From: Streptomyces sp. ISL-43
GTDB taxonomy: Bacteria > Actinomycetota > Actinomycetes > Streptomycetales > Streptomycetaceae
Direction of reading: 5' to 3'
NCBI RefSeq assembly: GCF_018614195.1
Contig: NZ_JAGGOT010000026.1
Location: 1-57,463 of the forward strand
DNA length: 57,463 bases
The notes under the pieces are model-generated. The model did not search any database. It worked only from the letters and a program-made list of their open reading frames with translations, and was not told where the DNA came from. Position 1 is the stretch's first letter, and the number at the start of each line of letters is the position of its first letter. Positions 7,280 to 15,319 of this stretch are shown here, in pieces. The position numbers and the translations under genes were made by a program.

Positions 7280-8106
7280 AGAATACGGGCGAATCCTTCG
7301 AAAGTTATGTCCAGTTCGTCTATCAGACCCTGCTGGGAGCCCAGGGGCGAAACATCTCGGTCTCCAGGCGGGCGACGGTCTTCGACAACCACGGAAACTC
7401 CTACAACATCGACATCTTCTACGAGTTCGATGTGGCAGGTCTCCACCACAGGGTGGCCATCGAGTGCAAGGACACCCGTCGTCCCGTGGAGCGCGACGAC
7501 GCCATCGCTTTCGCCGGGAAGATCAGGGATCTGCCCAGCACCATCGGGATCTTCATTTCGAAGAGCGGCTTCCAGCCCGCCGCGCGCAAGTACCTTCAGG
7601 ACCACGGAATCGTCCACTACGCCGGAGGGGATCTTCCCCACCTCGGCAATGTGATCGCCGCCATGATCTCCCCGATCGCCTGCCCGGCGGAGTCCGCGGT
7701 GGGACAGCCCTTCTGGACCCTGATGAGGCAGGAGAACGGGGAAGCCACCGGAGAGTGGTGCCTGATTCCGGATCCGAACGACCCCCGAAACGCCTCAGGG
7801 ACCGAGCGCGACAACGGCACGGGCGCCTTCCCCTTGTTCTATTCACGTCCGCACGCCGAAAGTTTTCGTACCCTCCGCTATCAGGACTCGGCCGACGTCT
7901 GTGTACGCGGGGTGGAACAGTCCATGCTCCGCTTCCTCACGCTGATGGCTCACGACGAGAGGCGGAACTTCGCGATCTGCCTGCCCTTCGCCGACGAGCA
8001 CGGCGCACCGAGAATCGCGTGCCACGGCTGGACCGCCCAGGACCTCGCCCACGAATACTGGGCGGACGAGGTCCCGGCATCGTTCGACAACCCTCCTCGC
8101 GGCTGA
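7276..8106 (+). CDS. PD-(D/E)XK (Mrr-like) restriction-endonuclease-fold protein
   Basis: A 276-residue protein. The N-terminal half has the nuclease core: helix GESFESYVQFVYQTLL, strand with NIDIFYEF (Asp), strand VAIECKDTRRPVE (the E-x-K motif), then helix DDAIAFAGKIRDL and strand IGIFISKSGF. This is the restriction_endonuclease/Mrr_cat pattern for cleaving DNA. The C-terminal half (about 130-276) is unrecognised and might provide target recognition. Translation starts at TTG overlapping the regulator's stop (TTGA), so the nuclease is made with its XRE partner. No methyltransferase is adjacent. A type IV enzyme cutting modified DNA, or a nuclease effector of a small defence or toxin module, are both possible. 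Confidence 0.75.
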   Translation: MKNTGESFESYVQFVYQTLLGAQGRNISVSRRATVFDNHGNSYNIDIFYEFDVAGLHHRVAIECKDTRRPVERDDAIAFAGKIRDLPSTIGIFISKSGFQPAARKYLQDHGIVHYAGGDLPHLGNVIAAMISPIACPAESAVGQPFWTLMRQENGEATGEWCLIPDPNDPRNASGTERDNGTGAFPLFYSRPHAESFRTLRYQDSADVCVRGVEQSMLRFLTLMAHDERRNFAICLPFADEHGAPRIACHGWTAQDLAHEYWADEVPASFDNPPRG

Positions 8107-8151
8107 ACGACGGACACACGCCGTCCCTGCGGCTCGTTTGTTCCGCCGGCG

Positions 8152-8194
8152 TACGGCACACTGGAGTTTTGACCTGAATGAAACGGGGCGCCGC
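8152..8194 (+). promoter_or_regulatory. Replacement promoter and leader of the XPB helicase gene
   Basis: tacggcacactggagttttg (8152-8171) matches the ancestral copy at 5381 with few changes, but the leader after it is 22 nt shorter, lacks the hairpin, and has only a weak ggggcg ribosome site before the GTG. It is the diverged promoter that now drives the helicase. Confidence 0.6.
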
Positions 8195-9838
8195 GTGAAT
8201 GGTCCACTCATCGTCCAGAGCGACAAGACCCTCCTCCTCGAGATCGACCACGAGCTCTCCGGAGCCGCGCGCCGCGCCATCGCGCCGTTCGCCGAGCTGG
8301 AGCGCGCTCCCGAGCACATCCACACGTACCGGATCACCCCGCTCGGCCTGTGGAACGCGCGGGCCGCCGGTCACGACGCCGAGCAGGTCGTGGACGCGCT
8401 CGTGGAGTTCTCCCGCTACCCCGTCCCGCACGCGCTGCTCGTCGACGTCGCCGAGACCATGGCCCGCTACGGCCGCCTCACCCTCTCCAAGCACCCCGTC
8501 CACGGACTGGTCCTGACCAGCACCGACCGGCCCGTGCTGGAGGAGATCCTGCGGTCCAAGCGGATCGCCCCGCTCGTCGGCGCGCGGCTCGACGCCGACA
8601 CCGTCGCCGTGCACCCCTCCGAGCGCGGGCAGATCAAGCAGACGCTCCTCAAGCTGGGCTGGCCGGCCGAGGACCTCGCCGGGTACGTGGACGGCGAGGC
8701 GCACCCGATCGAGCTCGACGAGAACGGCTGGTCGCTGCGCCCCTACCAGCAGCAGGCCGTCGAGGGTTTCTGGCACGGCGGCTCCGGCGTGGTCGTGCTG
8801 CCCTGTGGCGCCGGCAAGACGCTGGTCGGCGCCGGCGCGATGGCGAAGGCCAAGGCGACGACGCTGATCCTGGTCACGAACACCGTCTCCGCCCGCCAGT
8901 GGAAGAGCGAGCTGATCAAGCGGACCTCGCTGACGGAGGAGGAGATCGGCGAGTACTCCGGTACGCGCAAGGAGATCCGGCCCGTCACGATCGCCACGTA
9001 CCAGGTCCTGACGACGAAGCGGAAGGGCATCTACCCGCACCTGGAGCTCTTCGACTCCCGGGACTGGGGCCTGATCCTCTACGACGAGGTGCACCTGCTG
9101 CCGGCGCCGGTGTTCAAGTTCACCGCCGACCTCCAGGCGCGGCGGCGGCTCGGGCTGACCGCCACGCTGGTGCGCGAGGACGGCCGCGAGTCGGACGTCT
9201 TCTCGCTGATCGGGCCCAAGCGGTTCGACGCCCCGTGGAAGGAGATCGAGGCGCAGGGCTACATCGCGCCGGCGGACTGCGTCGAGGTCCGCGTGAACCT
9301 CACCGAATCGGAGCGGCTCGCGTACGCGACCGCCGAGACGGAGGAGAAGTACCGCTTCTGCGCGACCACCGCGACCAAGCGCAAGGTCACCGAGGCACTG
9401 GTGCGCAAGCACGCGGGCGAGCAGACGCTGGTCATCGGGCAGTACATCGACCAGCTCGACGAGCTCGGCGAGCACCTCGACGCCCCCGTCATCAAGGGCG
9501 AGACCTCCAACGCGCAGCGCGAGAAGCTCTTCAACGCCTTCCGCGAGGGCGAGATCAGCGTGCTGGTCGTCTCGAAGGTCGCGAACTTCTCCATCGACCT
9601 GCCCGAGGCCACGGTCGCCATCCAGGTGTCCGGCACCTTCGGCTCGCGCCAGGAGGAGGCCCAGCGGCTGGGCCGCGTCCTGCGCCCGAAGGCGGACGGC
9701 CACGAGGCGCGCTTCTACTCGGTCGTCGCGCGCGACACCATCGACCAGGACTTCGCCGCGCACCGCCAGCGCTTCCTGGCCGAACAGGGCTACGCCTACC
9801 GGATCATGGACGCGGACGAGCTGCTGGCGAGCGACTGA
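8195..9838 (+). CDS. DNA repair helicase XPB
   Basis: A 547-residue SF2 helicase of the XPB/Ssl2 type, the usual length in actinomycetes. It contains an N-terminal damage-recognition-like domain, Q-motif region WSLRPYQQQAV, Walker A PCGAGKT (about 203-209), DEVH box (about 296), TAT motif in GLTATLVRED, and the C-terminal motif VI QRLGRVLRP (about 490). It unwinds DNA in an ATP-dependent way and is thought to act in nucleotide excision repair. The GTG at 8195 was chosen because the stump at 5446 begins at the same codon and residues. The first codons come from the islet end, whereas the body appears to be core chromosome. Confidence 0.95.
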   Translation: MNGPLIVQSDKTLLLEIDHELSGAARRAIAPFAELERAPEHIHTYRITPLGLWNARAAGHDAEQVVDALVEFSRYPVPHALLVDVAETMARYGRLTLSKHPVHGLVLTSTDRPVLEEILRSKRIAPLVGARLDADTVAVHPSERGQIKQTLLKLGWPAEDLAGYVDGEAHPIELDENGWSLRPYQQQAVEGFWHGGSGVVVLPCGAGKTLVGAGAMAKAKATTLILVTNTVSARQWKSELIKRTSLTEEEIGEYSGTRKEIRPVTIATYQVLTTKRKGIYPHLELFDSRDWGLILYDEVHLLPAPVFKFTADLQARRRLGLTATLVREDGRESDVFSLIGPKRFDAPWKEIEAQGYIAPADCVEVRVNLTESERLAYATAETEEKYRFCATTATKRKVTEALVRKHAGEQTLVIGQYIDQLDELGEHLDAPVIKGETSNAQREKLFNAFREGEISVLVVSKVANFSIDLPEATVAIQVSGTFGSRQEEAQRLGRVLRPKADGHEARFYSVVARDTIDQDFAAHRQRFLAEQGYAYRIMDADELLASD

Positions 9839-9876
9839 CGGCCTCGGGCGAGCAGGATCGCGGGATCCGGCTCACC

Positions 9877-10752
9877 TCACAGATCGTGGCGCAGTACGTG
9901 GTGTCGCGCCGGCGGCTGCCGCCCGTGGTCGTGCGGGTCCGCGGCGACGCGGACCCCCTCCTCCCGGAGGGGTGACCTCGGCGACGGGACGCCCGGGACT
10001 CCGGGGCAGCCGCGGAGGCTGCCGCGGCGGCGCAGGGCGGCGGCGAGCAGGGCCGTGAGCAGGGGGACGGCCCAGACCCACAGATGGGGCCAGTCCAGCA
10101 GGATCGAGCGGCCGCCGGCGGGCAGGTGCCGGGACCAGAACTCGGCGGAGGCCCGCGGGAGGACCAGCAGCCCGAGCAGGCCGGTGCCGGCGAAGGCGCC
10201 CAGCCCGGTCAGGCCGGCCTTGACGCGGCCGGTCAGCAGGAGGTACGGGATCAAGAGCGCCGGGGTCAGCGTGATCCCGGCGGCCGTGCCCAGCGCGAAG
10301 CCCTTGCCGAGCGCGGCGCTCGGCCTGCGCAGGTCCCACAGGACCGGGCAGGCGAGCGCCAGGTTGATCTGGCCGGTCAGCGGGGTCTGGAACAGCGGTT
10401 CCAGCCACAGCCCGGCGACGGTGGCGGCCAGGACGGCGCCCGGCCTGGTCCGCAGACCCGCCAGGCGGCAGGACAACAGGATCAGCAGGGCGAGCAGGCC
10501 GGCATCGCCCAGGACCAGGACGGCCTTCAGTACGCCGGACGGCAGCCAGGCGGCCGGCGTGAACAGGATCGCCGCGAAGGGCGGATACGCGGCGGGCGGA
10601 CGCCACTCGGCGGCGGAGAAGCCGTGGACGAGGGCATCGGCGGTCGGGATGCGCAGAGCGATGCAGAGCACGCCCAGCGCGAGCAGCAGGCCCGCGACCA
10701 GCACACCGGCGCGAGGCGACGGCAAGCGGCTGGTGTCGGGACTCTGGGTCAC
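9877..10752 (-). CDS. Shortened GT87/DUF2029-like membrane glycosyltransferase
   Basis: A 291-residue multi-pass membrane protein with about seven hydrophobic segments. It shows the family landmarks FSAAEWRPPAAYPPFAAILFTP near the N-terminus and GQINLALACPVLWDL, followed by GKGFALGTAAGITLTPALLIPYLLLTGR. These are seen in actinobacterial alpha-(1,2)-mannosyltransferase-like proteins. Family members are usually near 400 residues. Here the segment between EFWSRHLPAG and the last membrane helices is much shortened, and the final 45 residues are a charged tail without membrane character. It may be a decaying copy. The GTG start has TAAGGT 6 nt upstream, so the mRNA may be leaderless. Confidence 0.68.
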   Translation of the reverse strand: MTQSPDTSRLPSPRAGVLVAGLLLALGVLCIALRIPTADALVHGFSAAEWRPPAAYPPFAAILFTPAAWLPSGVLKAVLVLGDAGLLALLILLSCRLAGLRTRPGAVLAATVAGLWLEPLFQTPLTGQINLALACPVLWDLRRPSAALGKGFALGTAAGITLTPALLIPYLLLTGRVKAGLTGLGAFAGTGLLGLLVLPRASAEFWSRHLPAGGRSILLDWPHLWVWAVPLLTALLAAALRRRGSLRGCPGVPGVPSPRSPLREEGVRVAADPHDHGRQPPARHHVLRHDL

Positions 10753-10853
10753 GGCGTGACCTTAGCGGGTCCGGGGACGGGGCACCGGCACGGACCGAAG
10801 GCCGGACGGGCGGTGCGTCGGCACGCAACGGGGGCCGGACCGGGCGGGTTGGG

Positions 10854-11039
10854 TCAGCGGCGTATGACGCCCGCGTCCTCGGCGTATTCACCGAGGACGA
10901 CGACGCTCACGGCGGCGGCCGCGAAGACCCTCGCGGCGCGCAGGACGTTGCCGACGCCGTGGCGCGGGCGGGAGTCGGAGATGGCGGTGGCGCCGCTCGG
11001 GCGGCCGACCTGGACCGGGGTGAAGGTTGCGGTGCTCAT
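10854..11039 (-). CDS. Small conserved Streptomyces membrane-associated protein
   Basis: A 61-residue protein starting MSTATFTPVQVGRPS. It has a basic stretch (RPRHGVGNVLRAARVF), a short hydrophobic segment (AAAAVSVVVLG) and a tail EYAEDAGVIRR. I recall similar small conserved proteins in Streptomyces, but no function is known. An in-frame upstream start exists, but the ATG at 11039 gives the conserved-looking start. No convincing ribosome site is visible. Confidence 0.6.
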   Translation of the reverse strand: MSTATFTPVQVGRPSGATAISDSRPRHGVGNVLRAARVFAAAAVSVVVLGEYAEDAGVIRR

Positions 11040-11426
11040 GTATCCATGGTGCGTTCTCGCCCGGTCCGGCACATCGGCCCCAGGGCTGAACGTCCGGGCC
11101 TCCCGTCTACGACTCACGACCCATGCCTCCCCCTACGGGCTCTGTCCGAAGGAGGATCCGACCCGAACGACACCCGTACGGGGCAACGGGGCGAAGGGGC
11201 TTGGGACCATGTCCCGCCCTCTTTCGACCCGGACCGCGAAGCCCCGCCCCGACCGGCGGCCCGCCGCACCACCCCGTGCGTTATCCGTTCGCGCGCCACA
11301 CGGCCCGGTGACTAGAATCTCCGCTCTTGCCGCCTCCCGCCGCGTCACCGGGAGAGCCGCCCGCCGGCCGGAAACCGGCGGGGTCCGTCCGCATCCCGCA
11401 GTCACCCAGCAGCTGGAGGCATTTCC
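11040..11426 (+). promoter_or_regulatory. Long upstream region of the HelD/HelR-type gene
   Basis: No gene is supported here. It contains a palindrome cccgtacggg (11173-11182), an inverted repeat gggac-cat-gtccc (11203-11215) and a TAGAAT box (11313-11318) that is a good -10 candidate about 110 nt before the GTG. A further stem ccgccgg/ccggcgg lies in the leader. The ribosome site ctggagg is at 11413-11419. The two inverted repeats could be operators. Confidence 0.45.
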
Positions 11427-13529
11427 GTGCCCGCGCACGCCCACGTCACCGACCCCGCCGCAGACACCTCCGCGGACACCGACGCAGCCGCCACCGGCCC
11501 CCTGGGCCGCGAGCGCGCCCACCTCGCCTCCTCCCGCTCCGCGCTCCGCGCGATGCGCGAGGACGTCGAGGCCCTCGACATCCGCGACGTCACCGCGAAC
11601 TGGGTCAACGCGGTCGTCCTCCGGGCCCAGATCGACGACCGCATCAAGGCCCTCGCCGACCTCTCCCACACCCCCCTCTTCTTCGGCCGCCTCGACTACC
11701 TGCACGCGCCCGGCGCCGAGCTCGCCGAAGGTGCGGAGGGCGAGCAGTTCTACATCGGCCGCCGCCACGTCCACGACGCCGGCGGCGACCCGATGGTGAT
11801 CGACTGGCGCGCGCCCGTCTCCCAGCCCTTCTACCGGGCCTCCAAGGCCGACCCGCAGGACGTCGCGCTGCGCCGCCGCTTCGGTTACACCGGCGGCGAG
11901 CTGACGGCGTACGAGGACGAGCACCTCTCCGACCCGGCCGAGGCGGCGGCGACCGTCAGCAAGCTGCTCCAGCAGGAGATCGAGCGCCCACGCGTCGGCC
12001 CCATGCGCGACATCGTCGCGACGATCCAGCCGGAGCAGGACGAGATCGTCCGTTCCGGGCTGTCCGGCTCCGTCTGCGTGCAGGGCGGTCCCGGCACCGG
12101 CAAGACGGCGGTCGGCCTGCACCGGGTCGCGTACCTCCTCTACGCGCACCGCGACCGCCTCGCCCGCACCGGCACGCTGGTCATCGGACCGAACCGTTCC
12201 TTCCTGCACTACATCGAGCAGGTCCTGCCGGCGCTGGGCGAGCTGGAGGTCAAGCAGGCCACGGTCGACGACCTGGTCGCCCGCGCGGACCTGGAGGTGC
12301 GCGGCGCGGACGCCGCCGAAACCGCCGTGGTCAAGGGCGACGCCCGAATGGCGCAGGTGCTGCGCCGAGCGGTCCACTCGCACGTGACGGAGCCGGCCGA
12401 GCCGCTGATGGTGGTGCGCGGATCGCGGCGCTGGCGGGTGCCGGCGTACGAGCTCGCCGAGATCGTCGCCGAGCTGCAGAACCGCGACATCCGCTACGGC
12501 GCCGCCCGCGACGCGCTGCCGCAGCGGATCGCGCACACGGTCCTCGTACGGATGGAACAGGCGGGTGAGGCCCCGGACGACCGCGTCCAGGACGCCGTGG
12601 CGCGCAATGCGGCGGTCAAGGCCGTGGTCAAGGCGGTGTGGCCGCTGGTGGAGCCGGCGAAGCTGGTGCTGCGCCTCCTCTCCGACCCGGAGTTCCTGGC
12701 GGAGCACGCGCAGGGCGTCCTCACGGACGACGAACAGAAGCTGCTCCTGTGGCAGAAGCCGTTCCGGAGCGTGAAATCGGCGAAGTGGTCGCCGGCGGAC
12801 CTGGTCCTGATCGACGAGACGGCGGACCTGGTGGAGCGCACGCACTCGCTCGGCCACGTCGTCCTCGACGAGGCGCAGGACCTGTCCCCGATGCAGTACC
12901 GCGCGGTCGGGCGGCGCTGCACGACCGGATCGGCGACGATCCTCGGCGACCTCGCGCAGGGCACGACGCCGTGGGCGACACGCAGCTGGGTCGAGGCGCT
13001 GGAGCACCTGGGCAAGCCGGGGGCGGTGCTGGAGGAGCTGACGGCCGGTTTCCGCGTACCGCGCGAGGTGATCGCCTACGCCTCCCGCCTGCTCCCGTCG
13101 ATCTCGCCGGGGCTGGTGCCGGTCTCCTCGGTGCGTGAGACGCCGGGCTCGCTGGTGGTCTCGCCGGTCGCGGATCCGACGGCCGCGGCCGTGGACGCCT
13201 GCCGGGCTTCACTCGCGTACGAGGGCTCGATCGGGCTGATCGCGGCGGACGCGCGGATCCCGGAGCTGGCGGAGGCCTTGCTGGCGGCGGACCTCCCGTA
13301 CCTCTCGCCCGGCGAGGAGACGACGGCCCACTCGCGGCTGACGCTGGTGCCGGCGTCACTCGCCAAGGGCCTGGAGTACGACTACGTCGTGCTGGACGAG
13401 CCGGCGGCGATCGTCGACGGCGAACCGGACGAGCGCACGGGCCTGCGCCGCCTGTACGTCTGCCTCACCCGAGCGGTCTCAGGCCTGACCCTCCTCCACG
13501 CGGCCCCCTTGCCGGCGGCCCTGACATAG
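11427..13529 (+). CDS. HelD/HelR-type RNA polymerase-recycling ATPase
   Basis: A 700-residue UvrD-like SF1 ATPase. The N-terminal coiled part (RERAHLASSRSALRAMREDVEAL) is followed by the RNAP-contacting region with FFGRLDY and YIGRRHVHD and VIDWRAPVSQPFYRA, which is a HelD signature. Walker A GGPGTGKTA lies at about 219-227. Walker B is VVLDEAQDLSPMQYRAVGRR. GDLAQGT and a C-terminal LYVCLTRA motif VI complete it. HelD proteins pull stalled RNA polymerase off DNA. The HelR branch also displaces rifamycins and gives resistance. A GTG start with ribosome site ggagg 7 nt upstream is clear. Whether this copy is HelR or a general HelD cannot be settled from sequence alone. Confidence 0.9.
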   Translation: MPAHAHVTDPAADTSADTDAAATGPLGRERAHLASSRSALRAMREDVEALDIRDVTANWVNAVVLRAQIDDRIKALADLSHTPLFFGRLDYLHAPGAELAEGAEGEQFYIGRRHVHDAGGDPMVIDWRAPVSQPFYRASKADPQDVALRRRFGYTGGELTAYEDEHLSDPAEAAATVSKLLQQEIERPRVGPMRDIVATIQPEQDEIVRSGLSGSVCVQGGPGTGKTAVGLHRVAYLLYAHRDRLARTGTLVIGPNRSFLHYIEQVLPALGELEVKQATVDDLVARADLEVRGADAAETAVVKGDARMAQVLRRAVHSHVTEPAEPLMVVRGSRRWRVPAYELAEIVAELQNRDIRYGAARDALPQRIAHTVLVRMEQAGEAPDDRVQDAVARNAAVKAVVKAVWPLVEPAKLVLRLLSDPEFLAEHAQGVLTDDEQKLLLWQKPFRSVKSAKWSPADLVLIDETADLVERTHSLGHVVLDEAQDLSPMQYRAVGRRCTTGSATILGDLAQGTTPWATRSWVEALEHLGKPGAVLEELTAGFRVPREVIAYASRLLPSISPGLVPVSSVRETPGSLVVSPVADPTAAAVDACRASLAYEGSIGLIAADARIPELAEALLAADLPYLSPGEETTAHSRLTLVPASLAKGLEYDYVVLDEPAAIVDGEPDERTGLRRLYVCLTRAVSGLTLLHAAPLPAALT

Positions 13530-13552
13530 CCCCACGCGGGCCCGGCCGCCCT

Positions 13553-13604
13553 GCGGGGCTCGCCCCTCCCCGCCCTCCACCGTTCCCCGGGCTCCGCCCG
13601 GACC
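13553..13604 (-). repeat. Dispersed intergenic repeat, copy 1 (inverted)
   Basis: On the minus strand this 52-bp stretch matches copies at 38081-38133 and 52305-52357: a small GGGCG-AGCCC hairpin, then ggtggagggcggggagggg and gagccccgc. It lies just after the end of the HelD-type gene. A further run gtcctcaagcgccggacggg borders it. Confidence 0.7.
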
Positions 13605-13662
13605 CGGTCCTCAAGCGCCGGACGGGCCAACCCGGCCCCGCCGGCGTTCGAGGCGCGGGGGT

Positions 13663-13680
13663 CCGGGGGCCGGCCCCCGG
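13663..13680. terminator. GC-rich palindrome between convergent genes
   Basis: A perfect 18-bp palindrome (ccgggggcc-ggcccccgg) lies between the convergent HelD-type and cutC genes. It can fold on either transcript, but the missing loop makes it a weak classical terminator. Confidence 0.5.
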
Positions 13681-13718
13681 CAACGTCGCCGCACCCGAAC
13701 TGCCAGGCCCCCGGTCCG

Positions 13719-14414
13719 TCAGGACAGGGCGGACCGCCACGCGGCGACCGCCGACGCCGAGACGGGATGGGTCCAGCCCGAGGGCCGGGCCGCGCCGCCG
13801 ATGTGGAAGGCGTCGATGCCCGCCTCGCGCAGCACCGGCAGGTGCGAGAGCGCCAGCCCGCCGCCGACCAGGATCCGCGCCTCGTAGCCGGGCGTACCCG
13901 CCCTCGCCGCCTCCTCCAGCAGCACCGGCAGGCCCTCGTCGACCCCGCCCGCCGCGCCCGCCGTCAGGTACGTGTCCAGCCCGGGCAGCTCCGCCAGCGC
14001 CTTGCGGAGCTGGTCCCGGTCCGCCGTCCGGTCGATCGCCCGGTGGAAGGTCCACGCGCAGCCGTCGAGCTCCGCCACGACCGTCTCGACGGCGGCCAGG
14101 TCGGGACTGCCGTCCGGGTTCAGGAAGCCGAAGACGAACTCCCGCGCCCCCTCCGCGCGCAGCGCCCGTGTCTGCGCCACCAGGCGTTCCAGGTCCGCGG
14201 CGGGGCCCGCCGAGAAGCCGTCGGCCTTGCGGAGCATCACGCGCAGGGGGATGTCGACCGCCGCCCTGATCCCCGCGAAGGTCTCGCGCGGCGGGGTGAG
14301 CCCGTCGGCGGCCATGTCGGTGACCAGCTCGAGTCGGTCCGCCCCACCGGCCTGGGCCGCGACCGCATCCTCCACGTCGAGGGCGATCACCTCCAGGAGC
14401 GCACGGTTGCTCAT
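13719..14414 (-). CDS. cutC: CutC-family protein
   Basis: A 231-residue TIM-barrel protein of the CutC family. It contains LLEVIALDVEDAVAAQAGGADRLELVTDMAADGLTPP at the N-terminus, IPLRVMLRKADGFS, then FVFGFLNPDG, TFHRAIDRT and a final LVGGGLALSHLPVLREAGIDAFHIGGAARP. CutC was first tied to copper homeostasis, but its enzymatic role is unsettled. The ATG at 14414 has the ribosome site gaaggatgg. A DasR-like box lies 57 bases upstream, which would link this gene to amino-sugar control, an inference only. Confidence 0.92.
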   Translation of the reverse strand: MSNRALLEVIALDVEDAVAAQAGGADRLELVTDMAADGLTPPRETFAGIRAAVDIPLRVMLRKADGFSAGPAADLERLVAQTRALRAEGAREFVFGFLNPDGSPDLAAVETVVAELDGCAWTFHRAIDRTADRDQLRKALAELPGLDTYLTAGAAGGVDEGLPVLLEEAARAGTPGYEARILVGGGLALSHLPVLREAGIDAFHIGGAARPSGWTHPVSASAVAAWRSALS

Positions 14415-14470
14415 GTCATCCCATCCTTCGGAAAACTGCTCGTATGACCCTTCCGGGCCAGTATGGCAAA

Positions 14471-14486
14471 TAGGTCTAGTCCAATA
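14471..14486. promoter_or_regulatory. DasR-like (dre) box upstream of cutC
   Basis: ATAGGTCTAGTCCAAT matches 12 of 16 positions of the DasR operator ACTGGTCTAGACCAGT, keeping the GGTCTAG core and CCA. It sits between cutC (leftward) and the HD hydrolase (rightward). DasR is the GntR-type repressor of N-acetylglucosamine genes in Streptomyces. Confidence 0.45.
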
Positions 14487-14549
14487 TTCAGGGTACGGGC
14501 CTTCCCCCACCCTCCACCAGCACAATCACGCCACCACCACAATGTGCGC

Positions 14550-15272
14550 ATGACATCCGACGCGCACGACGACGCGCACCCCGGCACGCCCCCCGGCACG
14601 CCCCCCGACCCGCACCCCGACGCGGCCGATCAGGAGCACGGACTCCGCGCCCGCTGGCAGCGCACCGTCATCGACGCCGGCGCCGACCCCGATCGCGATC
14701 CCGCCCCCTACGCGGACCGCCTCCTCGCCGCCTGGGCGGAGCCGCAGCGCGAGTACCACACCACCGCGCACCTGGCCGACGTACTCGCGCGGATCGACGT
14801 ACTCGCCGAGCACGCCGAAGACCTTGCCGCCGTGCGGCTCGCCGCCTGGTTCCACGACGCCGTCTACCGTCCCGACCGCTCCGAGAACGAGGAGCGCAGC
14901 GCCGCCCTCGCCGAGCGGGCCCTGCCCGAGCTCGGCATCGGCGACGCCCGCACCGCCGAGACGGCCCGGCTCGTCCGCCTGACCGTCACCCACGACCCCG
15001 CGCCCGGCGACACCGACGGCGAGGTGCTGTGCGACGCCGACCTGGCCGTCCTGGCCGGCTCCCCGCAGGCGTACGCCGCGTACGCGGCCGCCGTCCGCGC
15101 CGAGTACGGCTTCGTCCCCGACGAAGCCTTCCGCGCCGGCCGCGCCGCCGTCCTGCGCCAGCTGCTGGACCTGCCCCGGCTCTTCCGCACCCCGTACGGC
15201 ACCGCGCACTGGGAGGCACCGGCGCGCGCGAACCTGGCCGCCGAGCTCGCGGAGCTGTCTTCACACACCTGA
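14550..15272 (+). CDS. HD-domain metal-dependent phosphohydrolase
   Basis: A 240-residue protein. After a His/Asp/Pro-rich 35-residue leader, the HD-type core shows EYHTTAHLADVL (first His), AAWFHDAVYRPDRSENEERSA (the HD pair and following acidic residues) and VLCDADLAVLAG (Asp). This resembles the predicted metal-dependent HD phosphohydrolases of about 200 residues. The substrate is unknown. The ATG at 14550 is preceded 6 nt upstream by CACAAT and lacks a ribosome site, so it may be leaderless. The next gene starts 47 bases later on the same strand. Confidence 0.8.
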   Translation: MTSDAHDDAHPGTPPGTPPDPHPDAADQEHGLRARWQRTVIDAGADPDRDPAPYADRLLAAWAEPQREYHTTAHLADVLARIDVLAEHAEDLAAVRLAAWFHDAVYRPDRSENEERSAALAERALPELGIGDARTAETARLVRLTVTHDPAPGDTDGEVLCDADLAVLAGSPQAYAAYAAAVRAEYGFVPDEAFRAGRAAVLRQLLDLPRLFRTPYGTAHWEAPARANLAAELAELSSHT

Positions 15273-15319
15273 AACGGACCGGGGGAATGTGATCCCGTTC
15301 GCGACGGTTGGTGTAATCC

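Larger units (their letters stand above)
5458..8217. mobile_element. Putative site-specific islet inserted at the helicase 5' end
   Basis: The segment is bounded by the 11-bp direct repeat ctcatcgtcca, inside two diverged copies of the helicase promoter plus start. It carries four genes (two small ones leftward, a regulator and a nuclease rightward) with visibly more A/T at third positions than the flanking core genes, and a TTA codon. Elements that integrate in the 5' end of a gene often bring a replacement promoter and start, as seen here at 8152-8217. No integrase or transposase is inside, so it would have to be mobilised in trans or be a stable remnant. Homologous replacement from another strain is the main alternative. 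Confidence 0.6.

Noticed and set aside
7937..9763. A 608-codon frame opposite the XPB helicase
   Set aside because: Low-complexity translation without any family pattern. The helicase on the other strand is certain.
11160..11426. A rifamycin-associated element upstream of the HelD/HelR-type gene
   Set aside because: I looked for it because HelR genes can carry one. The inverted repeats present (cccgtacggg, gggac-cat-gtccc) do not match the motif as I remember it, so I cannot claim it.
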